A stretch of DNA of 60,263 bases from a virus: positions 1-60,263 of IMG/VR virus record IMGVR_UViG_3300029922_000073; one strand, 5' to 3'. The position numbers were made by a program, and so were the translations under genes. Shown in pieces: positions 53,290 to 60,029 of this stretch; position 1 is the stretch's first letter, and each line of letters starts with the position of its first letter. The notes beneath the pieces were generated by a model, which ran no database searches, was not told the origin of the DNA, and saw only the letters and a program-made list of their open reading frames with translations.

Positions 53290-53317
53290 ATTGTACCAGA
53301 TATAGTGGGCGTGTCAA
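53290..53317 (-). promoter_or_regulatory. Sigma70 promoter of the leftward accessory operon
   Basis: Minus strand: TTGACA (53317-53312), 16-base spacer ending TGG, TACAAT (53295-53290). An early-type promoter with extended -10. Confidence 0.75.
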
Positions 53318-53319
53318 CC

Positions 53320-53967
53320 GGGTATTGAAAATTTATTTTGAGGCAAGCCCAGGACGACAAACCCCTGGGTTTATAATTCTGCTCTTTAGTGTCATCAACA
53401 GTTTCTGTTCATCTCAAACACGAGATGACCGCCTTCTCGCAAATCCAGGGCGGCATTGCATTGCCTCAATGGTACATCCACACGTCGCACGGGACAGGTT
53501 GGTGTGCAGACGTACCATTCAAACAATTAAGATTAACAATAATTATATTGCATCCTTATGTCAAGATGGTTATTTTAAAATTCTCAGGGTACCCGGTCAG
53601 TTAGTCTATCCCTCCCCCGGTAAGACGCCGGGTACCCTGTTCAGACTTAAAAGTCAATACCCATAATTAACTTCATTTCTAGAATTTTTGCGTCTGGCCC
53701 CCTGACAAAACAAACAAAGCCCCTTTCCCCCGTATGCCACCCCGAGGTTGCGCCGCGCCCACAAATCACACGCAACGGTTGAATGATGCATCAGGACGCA
53801 CGCAAAGGGGGGTGCCCTAGGGATAGTGACCGGGGAATGATCGCTTATGGGCGAACATATAATGCATCTTGACAACAATTTGACATAATCACGCACCCCT
53901 GCGCGCTGAGAGGGGATTGCGCCGGGTAATGATAGGCATGATATCGCGCAGGAACACAAAATACATC
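53320..53967. other. Gene-poor regulatory region, about 650 bases
   Basis: No convincing gene; open frames here have poor composition and no ribosome sites. A 12-bp perfect stem CAGGGTACCCGG (53585-53596) with CCGGGTACCCTG (53628-53639), loop 31 bases; a 7-bp hairpin TCATCTC/GAGATGA near 53416; and the repeated string GCATCTTGACA (53865 and, with one change, 53964) are seen. It separates divergent operons. A replication origin or an early control region would fit; I see no iterons that prove it. Confidence 0.5.
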
Positions 53968-53996
53968 TTGACATGGCATAACGCGCGTGGTAGATT
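53968..53996 (+). promoter_or_regulatory. Sigma70 promoter of the rightward early operon
   Basis: TTGACA (53968-53973), 17-base spacer ending TGG, TAGATT (53991-53996). The transcript starts near 54003, 40 bases before ATG 54043. Confidence 0.72.
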
Positions 53997-54042
53997 ATTT
54001 TGATACGGGCAATTGAGTCCGTATGCACCAAGGAGTCAAACG

Positions 54043-54207
54043 ATGGATAAAGATCAAGTCATTAGCGACCTGGTAGATGCGCTGAAGGTCATACGCTGGG
54101 AGCTGATCGATTGTGACAGCCTAGCAAGCGCCATAGATACGGCGGCAAGGGTAGCAGATAACGCACTGGCAAAACTCAATCAAACGTACGAGGAGCACGC
54201 AGCATGA
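54043..54207 (+). CDS. Hypothetical helical protein, 54 aa
   Basis: AAGGAG lies 7 bases before ATG 54043; an upstream in-frame start is outside the leader signals. It is a single acidic helical protein (DLVDALKVIRWELIDCDSLASAIDTAARVADNALAKL). Similar short proteins with RWELxDC...AADxALxKL exist in phages; role unknown. Confidence 0.65.
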   Translation: MDKDQVISDLVDALKVIRWELIDCDSLASAIDTAARVADNALAKLNQTYEEHAA

Positions 54208-54281
54208 TGAGAATGATTCTTATCGTGATTGCCGCTGTGCTGGCAATCGGCATGTTTTTATCCGCATTGGGCATGCATTAA
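54204..54281 (+). CDS. 25-aa membrane peptide
   Basis: GAGGAG lies 12 bases upstream; the ATG overlaps the previous stop (ATGA). Almost entirely one hydrophobic span (MILIVIAAVLAIGMFLSALG). A plausible small membrane peptide. Confidence 0.45.
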   Translation: MMRMILIVIAAVLAIGMFLSALGMH

Positions 54282-54291
54282 CGGGAAATAA

Positions 54292-54324
54292 CACGCTCCT
54301 AGGCTGAGTTGGCCTAGGAGCGTG
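54292..54324. terminator. 13-bp perfect GC-rich hairpin, terminator-like but without U-run
   Basis: CACGCTCCTAGGC (54292-54304), loop TGAGTTG, GCCTAGGAGCGTG (54312-54324). It follows the last gene of the small operon. With no T-tract it may be a 3 prime mRNA stabiliser or a protein site rather than an intrinsic terminator. Confidence 0.65.
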
Positions 54325-54338
54325 AAATTGTCCCTTGA

Positions 54339-54619
54339 TGTTTGGCCGTAAATGACTGTGTGTTTTACGGGTTTTTTATTTAAATATCAAGATGTTATAA
54401 AATTTTGATTGAAATATAACGGTATACAGCTATGAAGGGATTTGTGAAAGAATGGGTGTTGACAGAAAGTTAGAAAAAAATAAAAAAACAAAGTGTAAAT
54501 ATACTTATTATAAATAAATAATATATATATATATATCATTATATTATTAGTATTTTTTAGATAATCCTTACAATTCCCGCATAAAATCGACTTTTTGCGC
54601 GGTCATATACGGCCAAACA
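54339..54619. other. AT-rich gene-free segment bounded by 12-bp inverted repeats
   Basis: TGTTTGGCCGTA (54339-54350) and TACGGCCAAACA (54608-54619) are perfect inverted repeats about 260 bases apart. Between them is extreme A/T (54460-54555, including an AT dinucleotide tract) with a TTGACA at 54459. ACGGGTTTTTT and ACCCGTTTTTG lie just inside and outside. Candidate for origin unwinding region or cruciform-forming regulatory DNA. Confidence 0.5.
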
Positions 54620-54683
54620 TAAACCCGTTTTTGACCCAAATATGGAATATTGCACAAAAAAACCAAAGATGATAATGTGACAC

Positions 54684-55136
54684 ATGGGCAGACGTGCAAA
54701 AGTAACCAGCTTTGATCTAGGAACAAATATGCGTAACCGTACCACGGGGGACGCAACCATAAAGGCCGCTCAGATTATCGAATCGCTGACAAGAAACGGC
54801 GACTATTTTATCGTGCCGCCGCATAAAGTAAGATCAGTAAGGCGCCGCGCACGCATTGAGGGCATAAAGATTAGAATCATGAAAAATGGCGATAAATACC
54901 GCATTGATCGTCTCTTGCATCTATGGCGGCCTGAAGAAAATCTGGAACCCGATCAAATAGCGTCAAAATATGAAACAGAAATTATCAATCTATCAAGTAA
55001 AAACAAAGAGTTAATAAGCTATTGCAACCGTTTTGCATACTTGATCGCCGTAGCAATGCAATACTTTCCACCGGCAATTATAGAAGAGTCCACCTCAGTG
55101 TTGGACGATTACGAAAACTATTTAAACAAAAACTAA
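54684..55136 (+). CDS. Basic, possibly DNA-binding protein, 150 aa
   Basis: The first 75 residues are basic with an Arg-rich helix (PPHKVRSVRRRARIEGIKIRIM) and could bind nucleic acid; the C-terminal half is a helical coiled coil (KYETEIINLSSKNKELISYCN). It starts 65 bases after the inverted-repeat AT-rich segment, so it could act there. No ribosome site of note. Family unknown. Confidence 0.6.
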   Translation: MGRRAKVTSFDLGTNMRNRTTGDATIKAAQIIESLTRNGDYFIVPPHKVRSVRRRARIEGIKIRIMKNGDKYRIDRLLHLWRPEENLEPDQIASKYETEIINLSSKNKELISYCNRFAYLIAVAMQYFPPAIIEESTSVLDDYENYLNKN

Positions 55137-55145
55137 AAATACCTA

Positions 55146-55174
55146 TTGACAAGCTGGAATAATGGGAATAAATT
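55146..55174 (+). promoter_or_regulatory. Sigma70-type promoter
   Basis: TTGACA (55146-55151), 17-base spacer, TAAATT (55169-55174), upstream of the 55225 gene string. Confidence 0.65.
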
Positions 55175-55224
55175 AGGGATAGATAGGCGATTGGGTCTAT
55201 CTGAACTCACAAGGGAGTCACAAA

Positions 55225-55461
55225 ATGAAAGCAATCAAAACAACATACCTCGGCCCCACAAACACACGTGGTAGCCGGATAAAAGCCAGTGACGGTGATA
55301 AGAATCAGATCACAATATCGTGGCAATATGCACTGGAAGCCGACGAAAACCACAAGGCCGCAGCTAAAGCATTATGCGATAAAATGGGTTGGCATGGTCA
55401 GATGGTCATGGGTGGATTTCCCGATTGCAACGTTCACGTGTTTATTGAGGCACAATCATGA
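55225..55461 (+). CDS. Conserved small phage protein, 78 aa
   Basis: AAGGGAG precedes the ATG. KAIKTTYLGPTNTRGSRIKASDGDKN, then AAAKALCDKMGWHG and VFIEA match a widespread family in phages and plasmids (K-Y-x-G-P-T-N-x-R-G-S-R-x-x-A). Function unknown. Overlaps the next gene by ATGA. Confidence 0.72.
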   Translation: MKAIKTTYLGPTNTRGSRIKASDGDKNQITISWQYALEADENHKAAAKALCDKMGWHGQMVMGGFPDCNVHVFIEAQS

Positions 55462-55736
55462 AAAAAACAAATCAACAATGGGCCGCGGAAGTTGCCGTGT
55501 TAAAGGCGCAACTGCCTTGCTATCTTGCCTCGGCCTCGAAAGAACTAGAAAAAACGAGCGCTGAGCGTTTTATGGCAAGCGGCGTTGTCATTAGCATAAC
55601 AGACTTAACCGGCAAGTTAGTCGTAACTCCCTTTATGTGTGCGGATGGCCTAGAAAGCGCAACTATCGCGGCTCTAAAATCACAGATAAAGAAAACATTG
55701 GACTTGCAGGCTATTTCTAGCAAGGTGGGGGCATAA
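55458..55736 (+). CDS. Hypothetical protein, 92 aa
   Basis: Helical N-terminus (QQWAAEVAVLKAQLPCYLASASKELE), beta middle (GVVISITDLTGKLVVTPFMCADG), helical C-terminus. The stop is 2 bases before the next start. Not recognised. Confidence 0.62.
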   Translation: MKKTNQQWAAEVAVLKAQLPCYLASASKELEKTSAERFMASGVVISITDLTGKLVVTPFMCADGLESATIAALKSQIKKTLDLQAISSKVGA

Positions 55737-55738
55737 TT

Positions 55739-55999
55739 ATGAAAATTATAGCATCAAACCAAGATGGGTCAGTCATTGCGCACGTGGCCGTGCCCGAGAC
55801 TGTACGTTGTGAAACGCTTCTTAATGGTCATGACGGGGCAAAGATTCTGCAAATCATTAACAATCCGTTAATCTGCGGGGATTTTTTGGTTATATTTCCG
55901 GCGAGTGCCGGGCTATCGCCTGGCGGTCGCCATAAAGAGCAATTTTGCGGGTCGTTTGAGACAGCAGTAGCGCTTTATCGCTTTGTGGGAGGGAAATAG
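55739..55999 (+). CDS. Hypothetical protein, 86 aa
   Basis: A small alpha/beta protein (MKIIASNQDGSVIAHVAVPE, then GDFLVIFPASAG, then GSFETAVALYRFVGGK). The preceding GGTGGGGGC provides a ribosome site. Family unknown. It ends at GGGAGGG, which serves the next gene. Confidence 0.62.
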   Translation: MKIIASNQDGSVIAHVAVPETVRCETLLNGHDGAKILQIINNPLICGDFLVIFPASAGLSPGGRHKEQFCGSFETAVALYRFVGGK

Positions 56000-56001
56000 T
56001 C

Positions 56002-56145
56002 ATGAGAATCGAAACCATAGAAACCACAAGCCGCTACAGAGCGGCAAAAGAATGCCCTTGGGCATGCATTATAGCCAAGGTATGGGGCGGCTATAAATGC
56101 TTTGAGTCGCAAGATGACTACCGCATTTGGCGCCACCAGAAATAG
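56002..56145 (+). CDS. Conserved small phage protein, 47 aa
   Basis: GGGAGGG lies 8 bases upstream. The pattern IETIETTSRYRAAKECPWACII, then GGYKCFESQDDYRIWRHQK is one I recognise from many phage genomes (RYRAAKxCPWA...GG-x-x-F-x-S-x-x-DY-x-x-W-x-x-Q). Function unknown. Confidence 0.7.
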   Translation: MRIETIETTSRYRAAKECPWACIIAKVWGGYKCFESQDDYRIWRHQK

Positions 56146-56274
56146 GGAGGGGAAATAGTAAGGATGGAATTAAATTGCTCAACTTAAGAGAAGCCAAAAA
56201 GAAGGCTAACAAATAACCTAACCCGTTAGAGCTGACTAACCCTTGGCTCTAGCAAGATAGGCTAAAATCTATCC

Positions 56275-56306
56275 GGCGGCACAATGCCTAGTCCCATTGT
56301 GCCGCC
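56275..56306. terminator. 12-bp perfect hairpin without U-run
   Basis: GGCGGCACAATG (56275-56286), loop CCTAGTCC, CATTGTGCCGCC (56295-56306), in the 200-base gap before the 56343 gene. The gap otherwise holds AGAGC/GCTCT and GTTAG/CTAAC short repeats. Same style as the hairpin at 54292. Confidence 0.65.
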
Positions 56307-56342
56307 CTAAACCCGGACTAGAAACAACAAGAGGACTAGAAC

Positions 56343-56732
56343 ATGACAACCGACTACTACACCGAAAACCTAGCTGATTTTGGCGCGCGTGAACGCGCCA
56401 TTGCCGCCGAATTACTATCAGCACCCTTGCCGGATACATTCAACAATAGCGGAGTGAAACTCGCGTTTAATAAGAATAGCGGCAACGTGTTTCTGGTTAA
56501 TGGGGATTATCAATGCGCTATGATGAACGGCGACAGCCTAGAAGTGCATCATTCAACGCCATATGACGGGCATGAAGGGTTTATAAGTGATTTGCTGGAT
56601 TTATTCCCTGTTGACCTTAACCTAGAGGATGCACGCTATATCCTGGAAGCTGCTACAGCAGAAAACGTAACCCTTCCTGAAAACTGGCAGAAATTCGCAG
56701 ATGGTGAAACTTCTAGCGCGAAGGTGGCGTAG
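56343..56732 (+). CDS. Hypothetical protein, 129 aa
   Basis: AGAGGA precedes the ATG. An acidic soluble protein with a central Asn/Gly beta sheet (FNKNSGNVFLVNGDYQCAMMNGDSL) and an acidic helix (ISDLLDLFPVDLNLEDARYILEAA). Found in no family I recognise; it heads a group of four coupled genes. Confidence 0.65.
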   Translation: MTTDYYTENLADFGARERAIAAELLSAPLPDTFNNSGVKLAFNKNSGNVFLVNGDYQCAMMNGDSLEVHHSTPYDGHEGFISDLLDLFPVDLNLEDARYILEAATAENVTLPENWQKFADGETSSAKVA

Positions 56733-56733
56733 C

Positions 56734-57093
56734 ATGTCTAAAACTATCTCAGGCGGCCTCGCGTACCGCAAACAATACGCAATTCAATGCCTTTTAAAGG
56801 GTGTTAGCACGCGCGCACGCGACAATTGCTATGAAATGGGTGATGGCGATGACGTCGTGCGGCATATCATGAAAATTTGCCTCACGCCATTGCCGCCTCT
56901 ATTGGAAATGGAGCCGGGCAAATCCTATGAATGGAATGGCCGCGAATACAAAGCAATCAGAAAGAGCCGCGCCGCTCATAAACGGCAAGCCGATCTAATC
57001 GATGCCATAAAGCATTCCGGCTCTTGGGATTACTGGCTTTATTTTTATCAAAACGGTACTTACGTGGGCTATGAAGCCGGAAAGGTAGCATAA
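56734..57093 (+). CDS. Hypothetical protein, 119 aa
   Basis: ATG 56734 directly follows the previous stop; a longer in-frame start overlaps it. Basic, with aromatic C-terminus (SGSWDYWLYFYQNGTYVGYE). KSYEWNGREYKAIRKSRAAHKRQAD suggests a nucleic-acid contact. Unknown family. Confidence 0.62.
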   Translation: MSKTISGGLAYRKQYAIQCLLKGVSTRARDNCYEMGDGDDVVRHIMKICLTPLPPLLEMEPGKSYEWNGREYKAIRKSRAAHKRQADLIDAIKHSGSWDYWLYFYQNGTYVGYEAGKVA

Positions 57094-57094
57094 A

Positions 57095-57259
57095 ATGACA
57101 ACACAACCAAAAGCAACCTACTGCAACGCCGCAAATGGTAACTTTTTACCCGTGATAAAAACTGGCACTAAAAAGCAAGTATTATGGGGAGCGCCGCTGG
57201 CAACTCGCAAAATGGCAGTTAAATATGCACAAATCCACCTAGCAACTAAAAGGAACTAA
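57095..57259 (+). CDS. Hypothetical protein, 54 aa
   Basis: AAAGG and the TAA-ATG junction mark the start, one base after the previous stop. Small basic protein (NAANGNFLPVIKTGTKKQVLWGAPLATRKMAV, shown in part) with alternating strands, similar in feel to phage proteins handling a repeated GxPLATxxxA motif. Unknown function. Confidence 0.58.
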   Translation: MTTQPKATYCNAANGNFLPVIKTGTKKQVLWGAPLATRKMAVKYAQIHLATKRN

Positions 57260-57261
57260 CC

Positions 57262-57792
57262 ATGACAACACTCAACCTCAAAGCCCTGCAAGCATGCAAC
57301 ATGGTAGCGAGTAAAGAAGCATCTAGACCGCAACTTGGGGGAGTTTACACGCACTTGAACGATCAAGGCTACCGCGTTTATGTCGCCACCAATGGGCACG
57401 CCCTAATCTGCATTGCAGAGTACGTGGCGGGCAAAGATGATGAGCAAGCAGCTATCATCCCCGCAAACGTAATTGCGCGCCTCAAAGACAAACACCTTAC
57501 CACGTGCGAGTTGAGCGGGAATCAGATCACGCTCGGACAGGATGTTTTTACCTTTGAACCTATTGGCATAGCCTATCCCGATTACAAGCGCTGCATGACC
57601 TGGAAAGAGGGTGAGGTGGACCTAATCGGGTTAGACCCCGATTCGCTTTTGACGATCACTAAAGCGTATCGGCTTTATAATGACCAAAAACTGGCGTATC
57701 CGAGTCTGAATTTTCAAGATGCGATTAGCCCGATTAAAATCACGTTCGGCAATCCCGCTTTTACCGCTATCTTAATGCCAGTGAGGGCTTAG
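57262..57792 (+). CDS. Sliding-clamp (DnaN)-like protein, 176 aa
   Basis: YVATNGHALICIAEY near residue 40 matches the TDGHRLA strand-turn of bacterial beta clamps, AYPDYKRCM near 110 the FPDY element, and the C-terminus GNPAFTAILMPVRA the G-x-x-x-Y-V-V-MPMR end of DnaN. At 176 residues it has about half of a three-domain clamp, so it would need to assemble as more subunits or be a clamp mimic. It could tether a phage polymerase or compete for the host clamp. ATG follows a TAACC gap. Confidence 0.68.
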   Translation: MTTLNLKALQACNMVASKEASRPQLGGVYTHLNDQGYRVYVATNGHALICIAEYVAGKDDEQAAIIPANVIARLKDKHLTTCELSGNQITLGQDVFTFEPIGIAYPDYKRCMTWKEGEVDLIGLDPDSLLTITKAYRLYNDQKLAYPSLNFQDAISPIKITFGNPAFTAILMPVRA

Positions 57793-57831
57793 CCATGACT
57801 AATCAACAAGCTATTAGCCCGGGGACTAACA

Positions 57832-58080
57832 ATGACTTATAAAATCATCACGCAAACCGAATCAGGCAAACTAGAGCTATGGACGAGCGAATCCAGTCTT
57901 AGTGACTTTGTCGCAGAGGCAAAGGCTCGCGGCTATCTGTGCACTGGCTATAATAAAAATCCATACCATAGGCCAGAACTACGAGGGCAACCAGAATTTG
58001 CGGGCCTATGCGGTCCCATGTATGACGGCGGCCCGATCCGTTATGAGTCCACCGCTGCTTATCAGCGACTCAGTGCATAG
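57832..58080 (+). CDS. Hypothetical protein, 82 aa
   Basis: Starts after a 15-codon leader frame. Beta N-terminus (TYKIITQTESGKLELWTSE), a helix, then Tyr/Gly/Pro-rich C-terminus (PYHRPELRGQPEFAGLCGPMYDGGPIRYEST). Common composition of phage proteins acting as small host-takeover factors, but unassigned. Confidence 0.6.
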   Translation: MTYKIITQTESGKLELWTSESSLSDFVAEAKARGYLCTGYNKNPYHRPELRGQPEFAGLCGPMYDGGPIRYESTAAYQRLSA

Positions 58081-58088
58081 GGGCAAGC

Positions 58089-58214
58089 ATGATTCCGCAA
58101 CTTCTAAAATACCTTGGCTTCGCCTACATAGGCGCCGTATTGGTATGCTTCGCGCTGGCGTTTCTATATGCCGCCGCACGTGCCCTAGAATTCGTGGGAG
58201 TGCTACAATCATGA
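58089..58214 (+). CDS. Single-span membrane peptide, 41 aa
   Basis: GGGGCAAGC precedes the ATG. Residues 10-31 are hydrophobic (FAYIGAVLVCFALAFLYAAA). The stop overlaps the next ATG. Function unknown. Confidence 0.55.
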   Translation: MIPQLLKYLGFAYIGAVLVCFALAFLYAAARALEFVGVLQS

Positions 58215-58375
58215 TACTACGCGGCGAACAATACTACCGTAATGGCGATATCTGGCAGATCGAACAGATCATGAGCAACGGCGAAGTTATTCTTTTTTGC
58301 CCAGCGAATGGATGGAAATTGTATAGCTGGACTCACCTGGTAAAAAACTGGGAAAAAGTAAAATTTAGGTATTGA
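58211..58375 (+). CDS. Hypothetical protein, 54 aa
   Basis: ATG 58211 overlaps the membrane-peptide stop (ATGA). A compact beta protein: LRGEQYYRNGDIWQIEQIM, then GEVILFCPANGWKLYSWTHLVKNWEKV, with an SH3-like feel. Its end overlaps the next promoter. Unknown family. Confidence 0.6.
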   Translation: MILRGEQYYRNGDIWQIEQIMSNGEVILFCPANGWKLYSWTHLVKNWEKVKFRY

Positions 58376-58399
58376 CAGTGAATAAAAATGTGATAACTT
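58372..58399 (+). promoter_or_regulatory. Sigma70 promoter before the HTH-like gene
   Basis: TTGACA (58372-58377), 16-base spacer, TAACTT (58394-58399). Predicted start near 58406. Confidence 0.65.
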
Positions 58400-58406
58400 T
58401 AACCAT

Positions 58407-58426
58407 AGCAGATATTAATATCTGCT
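58407..58426 (+). promoter_or_regulatory. 20-bp perfect palindrome at the transcription start, likely operator
   Basis: AGCAGATATTAATATCTGCT is a perfect palindrome placed at +1 of the promoter at 58372. A homodimeric repressor site is the simplest reading; the next gene encodes a basic HTH-like protein. Confidence 0.7.
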
Positions 58427-58451
58427 CAACCAAAACCAGGAGAGAGAGACA

Positions 58452-58805
58452 ATGAAAAACACCTTGAACCAAAAACTGCGTATTGCGATTGATATTCTTT
58501 ACACGGTGAATGAACCTGCCGTCAAAAATGCAATGCATAGTTATGCAATGACGTTATTAGATGCAGAGAATAATTCCGTAAAGTCCGCAAAACCTGTTAA
58601 AACACGCGGGACACGCCGCCGCGCCTACAAAACCCGTTTTGAGGATTTGATTGCGCCAATTATGCGTATGCATTGGGACGGCTTATCTGGGGAAAAGATT
58701 GCGGCCGCATTGGGTCCGCGCTCTATTTCCAATTTCACGGTGCGTAAGATCATTAAAAATCACGCCCACAAAATGCCACAATCTTCCTTTCAACAGGCCG
58801 CATAA
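58452..58805 (+). CDS. Basic HTH-like protein, possible autoregulator, 117 aa
   Basis: AGGAGAG precedes the ATG. An N-terminal helical part (NQKLRIAIDILYTVNEPAVKNAM), a basic linker (KTRGTRRRAYKTRFED) and a C-terminal HTH-like segment (PIMRMHWDGLSGEKIAAALGP, then NFTVRKIIKNHAHK). The palindrome over its promoter fits self-control. Family not recognised. Confidence 0.62.
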   Translation: MKNTLNQKLRIAIDILYTVNEPAVKNAMHSYAMTLLDAENNSVKSAKPVKTRGTRRRAYKTRFEDLIAPIMRMHWDGLSGEKIAAALGPRSISNFTVRKIIKNHAHKMPQSSFQQAA

Positions 58806-58806
58806 A

Positions 58807-59133
58807 ATGTCGCTTTTCGAATCTAGTAATGAGGAAAAAATCCAGCGCCTAGAACGGGCGCTGGATTGGGCACAGGCTACGCCGCAACCAATGTACCCGG
58901 ATTATTGGCTGGATTTGCAGTGGGGGGCGCGTAAGCAATTGGAATTCTTAAAGCGCTGCGCGACCAAACCTGCACCGGAATATATCGTTATCAGCGATAA
59001 ATATCCGTATCACCGGCACACTTCAATGAGTCAGGCCGTATTCGAAGCCCATCGTTTGGCAAATATGAGTGGGGGTAAGTTTACGATTTTGAAGGTAAAG
59101 AGTGAAATTGTGGGATTAGGAACATCGTCATGA
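58807..59133 (+). CDS. Hypothetical protein, 108 aa
   Basis: The ATG at 58807 is two bases after the previous stop; a longer ORF in this frame overlaps that gene and is rejected. Charged helix (NEEKIQRLERALDWAQATPQP), then YPDYWLDLQWGARKQLEFLKRC, then a beta tail. Ends on an ATGA overlap with the zinc-finger gene. Unknown. Confidence 0.6.
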   Translation: MSLFESSNEEKIQRLERALDWAQATPQPMYPDYWLDLQWGARKQLEFLKRCATKPAPEYIVISDKYPYHRHTSMSQAVFEAHRLANMSGGKFTILKVKSEIVGLGTSS

Positions 59134-59531
59134 CCAAGCCACTCATCGGACCACCGCCAAACCGGCAAAAAATCCATTGCATGCAATGTGAAATTGACGT
59201 GTTGGCTGAATTAAAAAACGGTATGGAAATTTACCGGGCAGGATGGTTAAGCCATAAGCATTTCTGGCGTTGTCCTGCCTGCTTAAACTACGTGGGATGC
59301 CACGGCAACAGCACGAAGCCATTGGGCTGTATTCCTACGCCCTTGATGCGTTCTGCGCGGCTGGAAATTCATAAGGTACTTGATCCGCTTTGGAAGTCAG
59401 GCCGTTATAGCCGCTCAGAGTTATACGCCAAATTGTCGGAACGTTTGGGATGGCAATATCATACCGCTGATTTGAATGATATGGTGGAAGCCAAAAGGGT
59501 TTGGCGAATTGTTAAGGAGTTGGCAGCATGA
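59130..59531 (+). CDS. DUF3268-type zinc-finger protein, 133 aa
   Basis: CMQC and CPACLNYVGCH give the four cysteines (plus His) of the DUF3268 zinc ribbon, followed by PLGCIPTPLMRSARLEIHKVLDPLWKSGR and AKLSERLG, all in the family order (YVGCH, PLG, R-x-x-x-H-x-x-x-D-P-L-W). Found in phages and prophages, role unknown. It overlaps the previous gene by 4 bases. Confidence 0.75.
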   Translation: MTKPLIGPPPNRQKIHCMQCEIDVLAELKNGMEIYRAGWLSHKHFWRCPACLNYVGCHGNSTKPLGCIPTPLMRSARLEIHKVLDPLWKSGRYSRSELYAKLSERLGWQYHTADLNDMVEAKRVWRIVKELAA

Positions 59532-59749
59532 CTTGTAATATAACAAAAACAGAATTCTTGGAATTGGTGGCGAAGGTTTCTGTCTTCGTAATAGCGGAAT
59601 TGTTCCCGTTAGTTGTTATTCATTCTTGGATAGGGCTTTTCTTTTTTCCCGGTATAATAATAGCTTGTATTATCATGGCTGGGATTTTCGGTTTGTGGAA
59701 GAAATTCTGGGGCTTCGTTTATGATCGTTTTTGCGGAGGTGCGAAATGA
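59528..59749 (+). CDS. Two-span membrane protein, 73 aa
   Basis: Residues 14-32 (KVSVFVIAELFPLVVIHSW) and 33-55 (IGLFFFPGIIIACIIMAGIFGLW) are hydrophobic; a short basic C-terminus follows. The ATG overlaps the zinc-finger stop. Unknown. Confidence 0.6.
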   Translation: MTCNITKTEFLELVAKVSVFVIAELFPLVVIHSWIGLFFFPGIIIACIIMAGIFGLWKKFWGFVYDRFCGGAK

Positions 59750-59922
59750 CCGTCGCAGAACTCATTGAGGAACTTAAGAAACAGCCGCAGGATAGCATCG
59801 TGGTTTATCGAAATTGGGCAGACCTTCTCCGGCCGCCTTACCGCGATAAAAACGCACCGAACAGGACTTTTGGCCCGGTCGATTATGTTGAGCCGGTAAA
59901 TGTAAAGCGGGTTGGAAAATGA
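59746..59922 (+). CDS. Conserved small phage protein, 58 aa
   Basis: GGAGG lies 5 bases before ATG 59746, which overlaps the membrane-gene stop. TVAELIEELKKQPQDSIVVYRNW matches a frequent short phage motif (T-V-x-x-L-I-x-x-L-x-x-x-P-x-D-x-x-V-x-x). No known role. Confidence 0.66.
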   Translation: MTVAELIEELKKQPQDSIVVYRNWADLLRPPYRDKNAPNRTFGPVDYVEPVNVKRVGK

Positions 59923-60029
59923 CCCCATCCAACGACAACGATGAATCCTGGGCGCAGATCACGATGCTTTTGTGCGAGTTTAGAATTGCGCGGATGCTTA
60001 AGAAACTAACAAAGATGATGGAGGGATGA
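59919..60029 (+). CDS. Small protein, 36 aa
   Basis: ATG overlaps the upstream stop. It reads MTPSNDNDESWAQITMLLCEFRIARMLKK and ends at GAGGGATGA, which serves as the ribosome site for the next gene. Short but tightly packed in the operon. Confidence 0.45.
   Translation: MTPSNDNDESWAQITMLLCEFRIARMLKKLTKMMEG

Noticed and set aside
53654-54031. 125-aa open frame on the minus strand and 53277-53666 on the plus strand
   Set aside because: Cys/Arg-rich random-looking proteins with no ribosome site, overlapping promoters and hairpins; treated as non-coding.
53281-54042. Integrase/attachment site or lysogeny control region
   Set aside because: No integrase, excisionase or CI-like repressor is present in the window; the region looks like an early promoter area.
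57795-57842. 15-codon frame between the clamp-like gene and the next
   Set aside because: Too short and without features; probably only a coupling leader.
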